In this document: piece after piece, positions 32,910 to 44,318 of the stretch | How positions within the stretch are numbered: position 1 is the first letter of the stretch | Layout: each line of letters starts with the position of its first letter | From: Onthophagus taurus | Lineage: Eukaryota; Arthropoda; Insecta; Coleoptera; Scarabaeidae | Assembly (NCBI RefSeq): GCF_036711975.1 | Contig: NC_091972.1 | Location: 4,717,001-4,781,000, forward strand | DNA: 64,000 bases | Reading direction: 5' to 3' | Translations under genes and position numbers: made by a program | The notes under the pieces: generated by a model | The model's input: only the letters and a program-made list of their open reading frames with translations | Databases searched by the model: none | What the model was told of the DNA's origin: nothing

Positions 32910-33718
32910 TATAAGAATGTTCGTACCAGAGTTAGGTCTCAGGTAGATCTTAGCTAAGAATTCGTAGTGGAATCTGCTGTGATTCCACTTTCCTGGAATC
33001 TGCTCTATGCGGATGACATCGTCCTTATCGCCAAAATTCCAACCGAACCTCAAAGCACACTCTCCCTATGAATTAATATTTGTGCGCCATTTATTACCCT
33101 AATGAAACACCAGTTCCAAGCAAGGCGCACAATATAAGTATCTGGGATCTGTGATCTCTAATAATGCAGATGTGGAAGCCGACTTGGAGCATAGAGTCGG
33201 CGTGGTCTGGCAGAAGTGACATTCCTTAAGTGGAGTGCTATACGACCGGAATATACTATATGGGGCGGAGTGCTGGATGATATAGAATGCACAAACTTCA
33301 TACGACCGGAATCAAACTGTTACGATGGTCGGGAGGAGTGACAAGTCTAGACAGGATTCGGAATAAATATGTTTGCGACAACTTCAAGGTAGCTCCTGTG
33401 ATTGAGAAACTTACGGAGAGTTGCCTCAGATGGTATGGCCACGGTATGCACAGAGACGTTATTTTAAGAAAAGTCTCCTGGAAGAAGGGGGCGACTGCCT
33501 TCTACCTGGTGGACTAGAATGACTAGGACCTTAAATGGGACAGAATGTTGTGGCGCAGAAATATTAGGCGAGCAGACCCCACGCAAAGGGGAATGAGCAA
33601 AGAAGAAGATTTTAAAAAAATTGTTATAAATAAGGTTTTAATAAATCGTTATATCATAACCATTTATAAAGCAACTTATAAGCTTTTCAATGAAAGGAAC
33701 TATTTTCCAAAATATGTT

Positions 33719-33991
33719 TTAGTTATTGAGATACCAAAATGGAAATTCAATCAAGTTATTCCACTTATTTAAATTGATAAGATAAGCATCAATATAAACA
33801 TTTTGATATACAACAATTAACTTATCGTCATTGCACAAAATATTTACAGTTTTCATCTTGGTTTTCATCATACTTTTTTTATCATTAAATCCCAATTGTT
33901 TCAAAAAGATAAAATTCCAAATAAATCCCAGACAAAGAAATAACATCGTATATACAGAGCGGAATAAAAGTTTAGATAACGTCGAACTCAA
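33719..33991 (-). CDS. Unrecognised small ORF
   Basis: 90 codons on the minus strand: a hydrophobic stretch (SVYTMLFLCLGFIWNFIFL) followed by a polar tail. It could be a membrane-protein exon or chance. No homology recognised, no TATA or splice signals checked to satisfaction. It lies in the gap between the LINE remnant and EcKL G, where I see nothing else. Confidence 0.15.
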   Translation of the reverse strand: MSSTLSKLLFRSVYTMLFLCLGFIWNFIFLKQLGFNDKKSMMKTKMKTVNILCNDDKLIVVYQNVYIDAYLINLNKWNNLIEFPFWYLNN

Positions 33992-34393
33992 TTCAAATTG
34001 GCTTGAAATAGGTTTCTCAATAAATTTTATTTCTAATATTTCATACCTCTTGCCTGTTAAATTTCTTTCTATAAAGATAGATCCAATTAAATGAGTTCCG
34101 CCTATACACAGGATTAAGATGGGTACGGTATATATAGGCTATTCTAAAGTGTCATGTCGTTTCCAGACTTTTCTTCCACACTGTATAAAACAAGGTAATT
34201 ATAATGAACTGAATAGTACAATAAAAAATGATTAACAAAAAAATGTATCTGTATAAATAAACCAAATCAACTACATGAAAATACATAAAAAGATAGCTAA
34301 AATGAGATGTAATTTACGATAATATTTTGATAAGTCCCCACTTTCTACTTTTCAAAACACTACTTAAATGAGCACCCATAACTTTTCTCCTAG

Positions 34394-34399
34394 TATAAA
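34394..34399 (+). promoter_or_regulatory. TATA box of EcKL G
   Basis: TATAAA in the context TAGTATAAAGAGTTCTTTAA, 45 bp before the ATG. The same context (TATAAAGAG-TTTAATAA) precedes E and J, which supports common descent of the promoters. Confidence 0.6.
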
Positions 34400-34444
34400 G
34401 AGTTCTTTAATAACTATTTAACAAAAAATTAAATTAATAATAAA

Positions 34445-35716
34445 ATGAAAATTGAAAAACCCAATATTGTCGAAGACATAGTTAATCAAATTGTTAAAAG
34501 TGAAAATATTAAGAATCCAACAAAAATATCAGTTTCGCGAGGCTCTCAAGATGGTGACGGTTACGCTTCGAAAACTTACGCGATTTCTATTAAAAATGAT
34601 TTTGGAAAAGACATCAAACTTTTCGTTAAATACTTACCGGAGGATATAAAATTAGAAGGGAAGAATGCTTTTTTTGAAGCTTTCTATACAGAGAATAGCT
34701 TTTACGCGGAAATTTACCCATCTTTTAATCAATTCGAAAAAAGTAAAAATATTAAAGAACCATTTAACAACGTACCGAAACATTTCAACACGAAAGTGAG
34801 AAATGGTGAAACTCCACCAATTGTTTTGGAAGATTTAAGAAGTTTAGGGTACACTTTAAGAGATCGAAAGAAACCTATTGATGATGCGCATTTAATTTTA
34901 CCTATAAAAGCATTTGCTAAATATCACGCTATTAATTATGCAATGAAAGATCAACTACCTGAAGTATATAAAAAATTAGCTACTTATCCCAAAGATATGT
35001 TAGGTAAAAATTTTGTGGCATTTGAAATGGACGTAATGATTAAAAGATGTGTTGATCAAGTTACGGGCAGTTTTAATCCCGTTTTGGATAAAGAAATCAT
35101 GAAACATTGTGCAAATTTAAATGAGAGATTAATCGATTATATGATGAATATATTAAGTGATTATGATGAGTATTTTATTATCACGCAAGAAGATTGTTGG
35201 TCCAACAATATGATGTTTCGCTATCAAGTAAGTAATTTTTTTAAATACTAGTTTAAATTACAAATTGATTTTAAATTTTAGGAAGAAACCGGTTTACCAA
35301 TTGACGTAAAATTAATAGATTGGCAATTTCAAAAGATTGCATCACCACTTTTCGATTTTTCTTATTTCTTTTACACATTAGCTACGAAAAAAGAACTTGA
35401 TAACGCCGAATATTACTTGAAACTTTATTACGACACTTTATCGCAACGAATAGCCGAATTAGGAAGTGATCCAGAGAAACTTTATCCTTATCATATATTT
35501 AGAGATCATTGGAGAAAATATTCAAAGTTTGGATTGTGTATGGCTTTTTTTATCGTTAAAGCCCAATTGTTTGAAAAAGATGAAATTCCAAATGTGTTAA
35601 ATCCGGATAAGATAAGTCCAACAGATGCTTTTTCCGTCGTATTAAAAAGCCAAGATGTTTTTGTTAAAAGATTGAAAGACCTTTTAGAGTATTTTATATG
35701 CCACGAGTTATTATAA
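34445..35716 (+). CDS. EcKL/CHK-like kinase G, altered catalytic loop
   Basis: Complete reading frame. Exon 1 is 34445-35227 (261 codons), intron 54 bp (CAA|GTAAGT ... TTTTAG), exon 2 35282-35716 (144 codons). Product 405 aa. Motifs are as in E and J, but the catalytic loop reads TQEDCWSNN: the Gly before the catalytic Asp (D250) is Glu, on top of the His-to-Gln change shared by the group. The Asp, the Asn and DWQ (D274) remain. This could be a weakened or inactive kinase, or one with changed substrate use. AATAAA is at 35727-35732. Confidence 0.92.
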
Positions 35717-35879
35717 CTTAATTTTTAATAAACAATGCGCTAACAAAAATAGTCGTTTTATATAGATTCATTAGCATAGATTAAAATTATGAGAAATATG
35801 ATGAAATCGCAAATGATTTCTTCATAATTCGATATTTTTTATTTGGTACATCAATTATCGCAAAAACTTATTTAAAAAA

Positions 35880-36525
35880 TATATTATAAATTATATTATA
35901 TTATAAATTTATTATAAACAAACAACAGAAAAAACAAAAAATGATTAATTGTACCACTCTAAAGAATCAACACAATGAAGATCAAAGTATTTATTATAGA
36001 GCTATAACATTCCAAGGCAACATATCCAATAAAATAAAACAGAGTTTAAAACAATATAATATAAATCTTAATTTCAAACCAAATAAAACATTAGAAAGAA
36101 TGCTTATAAACAATAAGGACAAAATAAATAAACTGGACGACAATGGTGTGTACATACTAGAGTGCGACACTTGTAAAGCAGCGTACATTGGAGAAACAGG
36201 CAGAAGCCTTAGAAAAAGAATAAGAGAACATAAACACAAAAATAACTCCAACTTCGGAAATCACTTACACTAACATCATCACTAACACTAATCACTAACA
36301 TTTAACTCAAAACATGAATTTAACGAAGATAAAAATTCCAGAATCCTTCATCATATCAATAAAAGTTACTAGAGAGATATAATGGAAAACTATGAAATTA
36401 ATAAATTCCTCAACAACTGCCCTGATGTAACATGCCTAAACGAACAAATTATACTTACAAGAAGACCACTATATACCTATCTCAAACAACCATACACACC
36501 TCCACGAAAACCTCCCGAACTCTAA
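35880..36525 (+). mobile_element. Penelope-like retroelement, 3' part with GIY-YIG endonuclease
   Basis: The ORF at 35941-36273 reads ISNKIKQSLKQYNINLNFKP (end of the RT) and then a GIY-YIG module: GVYILECDTCKAAYIGETGR, Arg in RSLRKRIREH. The CxxC between GVY and YIG is typical of Penelope-like elements. After a stop near 36273 the remainder continues in another frame (EFNEDKNSRILHHINKS, MENYEINKFLNNC) to about 36525. The 5' part (most of the RT) is absent. It follows EcKL G at a short distance. Confidence 0.85.
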
Positions 36526-36907
36526 AAATAGCTGCTCTCTCTGTACCATTATATTTTTCAGTGTGTTTGATGTAGGGAGTTAATATGTTTATGTTGTAAT
36601 ACCTCATTTTAACCTGTTGAAAATCAACCTATTCAAAACAAGAAAGTTTAAATTCAATACACGACAATCACATTTGACAGATTACCAACATTAAAATAGA
36701 AAATATACCATTGACAGTTTCAACATAACCTAAAATATAATAAAAAGTGATGTATGATAGATGATAGCACATGTTTAGAGATTAACATTTTAATAGTGAA
36801 TTAATTCAATAAAGTATCACATACATGTTTAGTTGTTCAAAAAATTGACGTAAGTTAAAATGTAAAATTATATAATAATAGAAAGTGTTGTAAAATTAAT
36901 AACTTTA

Positions 36908-36950
36908 GGAACTCCTGTAGATGCTCCGAAAGGAGCGAAACCGGTAGAGT
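36908..36950 (+). other. Hammerhead-like hairpin downstream of the Penelope remnant
   Basis: CTGTAGAT, stem GCTCC, loop GAAA, stem GGAGC, then GAAACC. Penelope-like elements are known to carry hammerhead ribozyme motifs whose core is CUGANGA-stem-GAAA. Here the first core box deviates (CUGUAGAU), so the fold is suggestive and self-cleavage doubtful. Confidence 0.35.
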
Positions 36951-36959
36951 GATAATAAA

Positions 36960-37990
36960 CACATTTCACCTTTAAGTGCAAAATTTGTTTAATTGAATTA
37001 TTTAAAAAAGGTGAAACATATTGTTTAGTGTTTTATCGATAATAAATTGTTGAACATAAAACGTATTAATTGATTTCATTGGTATATTTTTATATTACAT
37101 CTGTAGAATCTACGTTTTAGATCAGTAATTACGATTTATTAAAAATTACTTATCATCCTAGTCATTCATACAAGTACAATGAAAATTGTAATATCATAGT
37201 ATTACGTCATTCTGGGTAATTATTATGTTTTAAAATCTTTCCTCTAAAACCATTACTCAGCGTTTTTTAAGAGATCCCAAGTTATTATGAGCACCATTAT
37301 TCGGTTTTATAACCTAACTGCTACTTCGCGCTTGGTCGCCCTAAAGTCTCGCACTCAATTGAATATGAGTTTTTTTTTTGGTTCCTTTCATAACTTTGTT
37401 TGAGCTATTCGTTGAACTTAACAATACCCTATAAGTCCCTAGTAAATTTTGTTCTTAAAATTTGGCGATATCACACACAGTTTGCAGGGAGTTTTAGTGG
37501 AGATATTGCAGGAATTGTTAGCAACCTAGCATTAACAGCTTTAACTTGTCTTTGTTTCGATTAGCTTGCTTTAATTAGTTCTTTGATTATGGAGATTATC
37601 AAGTCGGCAAAGAATTAGTGATAGAGTAATTGGCGTATTTTTAATCTGAGCTAACTTTACTCTACTTAGGGCAGGTTGTACAATATACCGATAAACTTCC
37701 TGATAGTGTTATCTGGCTTAAGTTAGTTTCTACTGTATTACAATGTACGGATATTTTTGTTGGCGAGATTATCGCAGGATAACCAGGGTACTCAGCGGTG
37801 CCGATAAGACAGTTATCCGCCAGATATATGTGGTTACCAAGGATTTTATATAAAAATTTTGTATAATTACTGCACAGGTTAAAATCTAACATCCTATACG
37901 TACATTGTGTCAGTTGTGTGTTGAAAAAAAAATTTTAAACAATTGTTATTAGCTCTAAATCACAGTTCAAATTTCAAAGAAGGACATTAA
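36960..37990. other. No recognised feature
   Basis: About 1 kb of AT-rich sequence with no convincing ORF. The part at 37660-37880 is GC-richer and may be an old repeat, but I could not name it. Confidence 0.4.
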
Positions 37991-37994
37991 CGCT

Positions 37995-39400
37995 ACCAAC
38001 CTATGGCACAAATTACTAGATATGGGGGGGAAGAAGAACCTGTATGGAATCCAAAGGTAGAGGACTGGAGGCTAGTTAATCTTGTGGTGACTGAAATCAG
38101 AGTTGGGTGGGCCATACAGTCCTTCTGGATGGTATTCTACCTGCGCTACTACAGTGGTGTATGGCGGAATTACTGCCACACCTACTAATAATATACAAAA
38201 GTTGCTTAGCATTCCGCTATGTTCCCTTAGCCTGGAGAGAAGTAAAGGTAGTCTTCATCCCCAACTCGGGGAGGAGATATTACACTGATCCAAAATCATG
38301 TAGACCAATCAGTCTTTCCTCATTCATCGGGAAGGCATTTGAAAGGCTATGTGGAAAGATATATAAGAGAAACGACCTGGAAAGGTTTCCCCTGCACCCA
38401 AACCAGCATGGATACACTGCGAAGATCAACAGAAACGGCCCTACAAGAAATCGTAAGAGTTATCGATAGATCTTTGGACTATAAAGAGTCCACTCTCGGA
38501 GTGTTTATAGATATCGAAGGAGCCTTTAAGCTTTTCATACAATTAATAAAGCCCTTAGAGACAAAGGAGTCCAGCCTGCACTAACGGACTGGATTCTAAA
38601 TATGCTCTCAATGACCGTCCATAGTGTAATTGATGCTAATAACAATAATAATAACGACAATAAAATAAGTGCGATCGTTGAACGAGGATCCGCAGGGTGG
38701 GGTTCTATCACCACTGCTGTGGAATCTCACCCTAGACAACCTTGTAAGACAACTTTTTGCTGAAAAATTCAATATCTGCGCTTACGCAGACGATCCAGCC
38801 GTTTTAGTTCACGGGAAGTTCGAAAATATCCTATGTGACCGAATTATGAATGTGACCAATTCTCTGTCGGTAAACCCGAATAAAACAGAGATGGACCTCT
38901 TCACAAGGAAAAGAAAGCTGGGTACCCTTAGAGCGCCATGGCTTTGCAAAATTCCCTTGCACTTTGCCAATGAAGTGAAGTATCTGGGGTTAACCCTGGA
39001 TAAAACGCTGACTTGGAGACCGCACATCGAAGGTAAGATAAATAAGGTATTGCGTTCGCTCAGTGCAGAAGGGCCGTTGGGACCGCCTGGGGTTTAAATA
39101 TCCCTGTGGATATACACTGTAATGATACGTCCAATGTTAACTTACGGCGCCGTAAACTGGTGGCCAAGAGTTAGAAATAAAACGATTGTTTTGCAACTAC
39201 AAAAATTGCAACGTGTGTCTTGTCTCTACGTTACAGGCTCGATGATAACCACACCAACAGCAGCAATGGAGAATGTACTGTGCCTTCCTCCTCTCAATTA
39301 TCATGTTGAGGAGGTGGTTAACGATAAATGGCTTCAGAAGTGGGAATATTTTTCAATTTAAATTTATTTCATTGTTAGATTGCAGACCGATAACCATCGT
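37995..39400 (+). mobile_element. Jockey/LOA-group LINE remnant, RT domain
   Basis: Successive frames give GWAIQSF, ILPALLQWCMAELLPHL, YVPLAWREVKVVFIPNSGRR, SCRPISLSSFIGKAFERL, HPNQHGYTAK, LGVFIDIEGAF, the palm motifs PQGGVLSPLLWNLTLDNL and CAYADDPAVLV, then NEVKYLGLTLDKTLTWRPHI and MLTYGAVNWWPRVRNKT. The order matches the RT and thumb of Jockey/R1/LOA-type LINEs. At least four frame changes or stops; the endonuclease and ORF1 are absent. A short AT-rich stretch without features follows to 39736. Confidence 0.85.
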
Positions 39401-39736
39401 GGGCCTCCTTCAATTTTATAACACTCTTGACCAGGTTGACTTTGGCTTTATTGATGACAATAATTTGTATGTAAACGAAAAATTTTCCTTATTCATAAAA
39501 AACATTGTTACTGCCCTGCATTTGTATTACTATACTACGTGACGTATATAGGTACATATAACAAAAAAAAATGTAAAGGCGTAAAGGTTGATTTCGAAAT
39601 AAAATTAAGACAAACTCGTTATCAGTGACGGAATTATTAAATTGACGAAATTTAGGCAGACTTGTTATCAATAAAAACATAAACAGAAAATATTCTATTT
39701 ATTTATTATCTTATCTTTATAATATTTTTTTTTAAA

Positions 39737-40985
39737 TCACAATAACTTTTGATTTATAAAATATTCAATCAAATCCCGGATTCTTTCATTATATTTATCT
39801 TGATTCTTAATTTTTACCCCGAAAAATTCGTCTCCGCTTTCATCCATCATATTTGGAATTTCGTCATTTTCAACTAATTGGGCTTTAATAACACAAAACG
39901 CCATAAACAGCCCAAACATAGCGGATTTTCTCCAATGTTCCAAAAAGACATTGTAAGGATACACTTTGTTAGGATCGCTTCCTAACTCTCTGATTCGTTC
40001 TGATAAGATGTTGTAATAAAGATTTAAATAATAGTGAGCGTTGTCAAGTTCCTTTTTAGTGGCTAATGTATAAAAGAAGTAATTGAAATCTAAAAGGGGG
40101 GAATTAAGGGATTGTCCTTGCCAATCGATTAATTTTATGTCAATGGGTTTTTGAGTTTCATCCTAAAATTCGTAAAATTATGATTAATAATTATTATTGT
40201 GGTACACTTACATCGTAAAGAAACATCATATTATTTGACCAACAATCTCCTTGAACAATTACGCAATATTCATCGAGGATGTCTCCAAGTTTTAACGCAA
40301 AATTAATCATTTTCTCATCTAAATTTTTGCATTTATCCAACATAGCTTTATCCGAAATAGGATCTAAACTGTCCGAAAATTGTTTCACGCACATCTTTAT
40401 CATATCAGCCATTCCCATTTTTACAACATTCTTACCAAAAACATCTTTTACGTGTTCGCTTAATTTTTCAAACATTTTCGGTTCTTGATCTTTTAAGGCA
40501 AAGGAAATCGCGTGATATTTAGCAAAAGCTTTAATAGGGATTTTTAAGTGGTCGTCATCAATCGGTTTTTTTCTATCCCTCAATTTGTAGCCTAAAGTTC
40601 TTAAATTTTCTAATACAATCGGTGGGAATTTATCATCTTCAACGTCACCCCCATAAAATTTAGGTACATTATTGAAGGGGTCCTCAATTTGTTTGGCTTC
40701 TTCAAATCTTTTAAATGCTGGATAAATTTTATTATAAAAGTTGTATTCCGTTTTAAAAAGGTATTCCATAACTTCGGTCCAATTTTCTTTTATAACATCG
40801 TGAGTGCATTTTATAAATAAATTTAAAGGTTTTTTACCCTTGATGGAAACTGCATAAGTTTTCGAAGCGTAACCATCCCCCGATTCTGATCCTTGATTAA
40901 TCTCAATTTCGGGATTTTCATAATTTTCATTACGAATTATAACGTCGATTACATTTTTAATACTATTTGGCAAAACAACTTTCAT
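39737..40985 (-). CDS. EcKL/CHK-like kinase H
   Basis: Complete. Exon 1 is 40985-40212 (258 codons), intron 49 bp (GAT|GTAAGT), exon 2 40162-39737 (141 codons). Product 399 aa. Motifs: GSESGDGYASKTY, LFIKCTHD with the ATP-site lysine, LENLRTLGYKLRDRKKPIDD, catalytic loop VQGDCWSNN (D247), KLIDWQ (D271), then SPLLDFNYFFYTLATKKELD. Head to head with I, 474 bp apart. No obvious TATA box upstream, unlike the neighbours. Confidence 0.93.
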
Positions 40986-41459
40986 TTTGAAACCTTGACT
41001 TACACGACACCAATCACTTGAGGAATATGAACTAGTTACGGTTCAAATATCTAATTTTATTGATTGATAAAGAGTAAGAATAAGAATAAAGTTTTATTGA
41101 AACGTTATCTATTAAATGAAAAGTCATTATAGTTAGATAAATTAATCTAAAATGATTTGTGGAATTAATGCAGTTTACGTAATAAAATAATGTTGGAAAA
41201 TTCCTAAAACGATTGAAGAGAGATGACTTTTATAACTCAAAAATACAATAGTCTCTCACAATGATAACCACAAAACTTTATTTGTTCAAGTTAAGCAATT
41301 TTACGTTTCTTATTTGACGCAGCTATGAATAGTACAAAAATTTAATTTATGAAAATTGAACTTGATAACAAACGGATATAATAGATATAGTCCCCACTTC
41401 TATGTGGATATAGTATATAACTAGTTGCAACACAAGATGCATAAAAATACTTAATCAAA
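40986..41459. promoter_or_regulatory. Divergent promoter region between EcKL H and I
   Basis: 474 bp between outward-facing ATGs. TATATAA on the plus strand at 41414-41420, 40 bp before the ATG of I. No clear TATA for H. AT-rich, no repeats recognised. Confidence 0.5.
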
Positions 41460-42714
41460 ATGAAAGATCGCGAAGTTGTTCAAAGTGTTTTAGATTCCAT
41501 CAACCAAGAAAATAATAAAAATCCCCCCGAAATTGAAATAACTCGAGGATCACAAGAAGGTGATGGTTACGTATCAGAAACTTACGCTATATCTATTAAA
41601 AACCATAAAGGTGAAGTAACAAATCTATTTGTTAAATCTTTACCTGACGATATAAAATCTTGGAAAGAAGCGTTTGTTGAAGCCTTTAACACGGAGTACA
41701 ATTTTTATACGGAAATTTACCCCGTTCTTGATCAATTCCAAAGAAACAAAAATGTTCAAGACCCATTTAACAATGTCCCAAAACATTTTTCCACAAAAAT
41801 TAAGAACAATCAAACCCCACCGATTGTATTGGAAAATTTAAAAAGTTTAGGATACGTTTTAAGAGATCGAAAGAAACCCATTGATGACTCTCACTTAGAA
41901 TTATCCATAAAAGCATTGGCAAGATACCATGCAATTAACTACGCCATGAAAGATCAACAACCAGAAAAATACAAGAAACTAACAATTGGTGTAGGTGATG
42001 TTTTCGGCAAATACTTGATAAAATTTGGGATGGAGGATACAATAAAGAAATGCGTCGATCAACTCATTAAAGGTTTTGATCCTGTTATGGATAAAATTAT
42101 TCTGGATCATTTAGATAATTTAACTGAAAGATTAATTGATTATCTCACAAAAATTTTTCTCGATTGCGACGAATATTTCATTATGGGACAAGGAGATTGT
42201 TGGTCGAATAACATGATGTTTCTTTATAATGTAAATGTTTGATCGTTTCATATTTAATTTTAATTTTAAATTGTTTTAGGATCAAACCAAACCAATCGAT
42301 GTGAAAATAATAGACTGGCAATGTCAAAGAATTTCATCCCCTCTTTTCGATTTTTCTTACTTTTTCTACACATTAGCGACGAAAAAAGAACTCGATAACG
42401 CCGAACATTATTTGAATCTTTATTACGATACATTATCGCAAAGAATTACCGAATTAGGAAGTAACCCACAAAAAGTTTTTAATTATCAAATATTTCGAGA
42501 ACATTACAGGAAATATTCACTGTTTGGATTGTGTATGGGTTTTATTAATGTTAAAGCTCAATTATTTGAAGAAGGTGAAGTTCCAAATATGTTAAATCCC
42601 GGAGGAGATGTAAACCCGTTAGAAGCGTTTTCAGGTATTTTAAGAAATCAAGATGTTTATGTTAAAAGAATGAGGGATTTAATTGAATATTTTATAAATC
42701 AAGATTTATTGTAA
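41460..42714 (+). CDS. EcKL/CHK-like kinase I
   Basis: Complete. Exon 1 is 41460-42230 (257 codons), intron 49 bp (AAT|GTAAAT ... TTTTAG), exon 2 42280-42714 (144 codons). Product 401 aa. Motifs: GSQEGDGYVSETY, LFVKSLPD, LENLKSLGYVLRDRKKPIDD, catalytic loop GQGDCWSNN (D246), KIIDWQ (D269), SPLFDFSYFFYTLATKKELD. The start gives a slightly shorter N-terminus than in the paralogues. Plus strand, paired with H. Confidence 0.93.
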
Positions 42715-44318
42715 TAAGTATTGATAAAATTAAATGTATAAGTGTTTATATTGTATTTTGAATTAAAATATATCAATTATTAAAAAACATCATGAAGAAA
42801 TTGTGAAATACAATTGTGAATGACCAAAAATTTTTTTTTAATTCCGGAACTAGCGACGTGGTCAAGTCTAATCGAACGTGAGACTCAGGAATACAAAGTA
42901 AAATTAATGGCAAACTACATAACCAAAAAAAAATTAATAAGACGTTATGAAGTGAACTATTATGAGCAATATCTCTCAATTATCTTTCGGATTGCAGATA
43001 AATAGACTTGTTAACTAAATTAACACAAATAAATCTAAAGAAGATAACAACACTTAGCTTAGTTTGTTGGTCCGAGTTCTGGGATTGTCAGAAACGGGAA
43101 GCAAATTGATGTTTCTTCATCAGGGTTGTAGGATAAAAAAGTTCACAGTACAGGATTCTCGGATTCTCAGGAACGGGGACCAAAATGATGTTTCTTCATT
43201 AGGGTTATTATTTTTTTCTTTTTTTTTCAATCGTAAAAATTCTTGAAATTACCTTTTTTGAGGTTATGTCAACATTTATCTCTTTACATAACCTAAAACG
43301 TTGCTTATAATGTTCGACGATACAAAATTTGCGTGTGCTCTCCCTCAAGTTCAAAATCACACTAAAATTTTTAATTTTCGTTTCTTTAATGTTGACATTG
43401 AAAAATAGTGTTTCCTGATTGGTCAATTCCATTAACTTGAAATTCGTTTTTTAAATTTTTTGCTATTACCAACTTTAACATTTGAAATGTCACTAATTTA
43501 ATTTGATTAAATATTATTTAAATTCTTTTAATAACTATATTTATGTATGAAATCTCGTAGTTTCAATGCTTTTTTAAATTGATTTTCAGATATCTGATCA
43601 TTTTCTTCTATATTCAACGGCAAAATTACCAAAATTCTCAAATCTTGAGATTGCGGATTTTCAACTAAAATTTCATTAATTCTCCCAAAGAACGGCTGTT
43701 TACTATTCTTACTATGCTAAGATTATCATTTTCAATAGCTTCAACCGGATAAATAAGGATTTGAAAAAGAAATTGAGAAAAAATTAAATTGAGGTTATCT
43801 ATCTGTCAGAGGGTCTTTAAAATTACTTCGTATCGATTTTACATGGGTTATATACAATAGAAAACATCAACGGCCAATAATACATAACGGAATTCATCAG
43901 TAAATAATATTTTATATTATAAAAATAAATTTATTATTATTATCATTCATAACATTCTCTTACATTCAATACGATAAGTCTTTAGATCCTCAAAGTAATG
44001 TTTTATGATTGGTTATATTATTACAATACTTTTCACTCAAGCTTTCATGCAATATAGGAGATCTTCCTGGAGGTCCGGTTGTTCCAAAGGAATCTATACT
44101 TGACTATCTTTTTGTTTTTGTATCTTTTTATGACATCTTTTATGGCCCCTGTTCCCACAAAACTATGTACTATTCGAAAACCATGGACACAAAGACGTTG
44201 CCATATTTGTACCATGACGCAGAATTATGATGAAATCTTTTACGATTTAAGTTCTCATATCTATGACAATGATATAAAATGATGATTTTTCTACCCACAT
44301 TATTTATTAAAAATTGAG
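42715..44318. other. Intergenic DNA, no gene recognised
   Basis: Between the convergent 3' ends of I and J. A segment of about 47 bp ending GATGTTTCTTCATTAGGGTT is present twice (about 43078-43127 and 43155-43207), a small tandem duplication. Short ORFs near 44009-44282 match nothing I know. Confidence 0.4.

Larger units (their letters stand above)
31250..33615 (+). mobile_element. RTE-type LINE remnant, split by a TA-site insertion
   Basis: Left piece (31250-31683): broken frames reading VVGTDEIPVEVWKRF, WLTRLFNEIL, LVLYYKNKRDV, QFGFIVSKSTTDV, all from the N-terminal half of an RTE-like reverse transcriptase. Right piece (32912-33615): KNVRTRVRSQ, the catalytic YADD motif in LLYADDIVLIAK, then RWSGGVTSLDRIRNKYV and LRWYGHGMHRDV, the C-terminal domain. 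Between them lies a MITE-like element (31684-32909). Removing it with one TA restores the codons for QDMYKNVRTRV, typical of this family. Many stops and frameshifts make this an old copy. Confidence 0.85.

Noticed and set aside
36960-37990. ORF at 37662-37892 as a possible gene
   Set aside because: No start context, no domain; probably chance in an old repeat.
44009-44282. Small overlapping ORFs between EcKL I and J
   Set aside because: No recognised protein and no splice context; reported only as intergenic.
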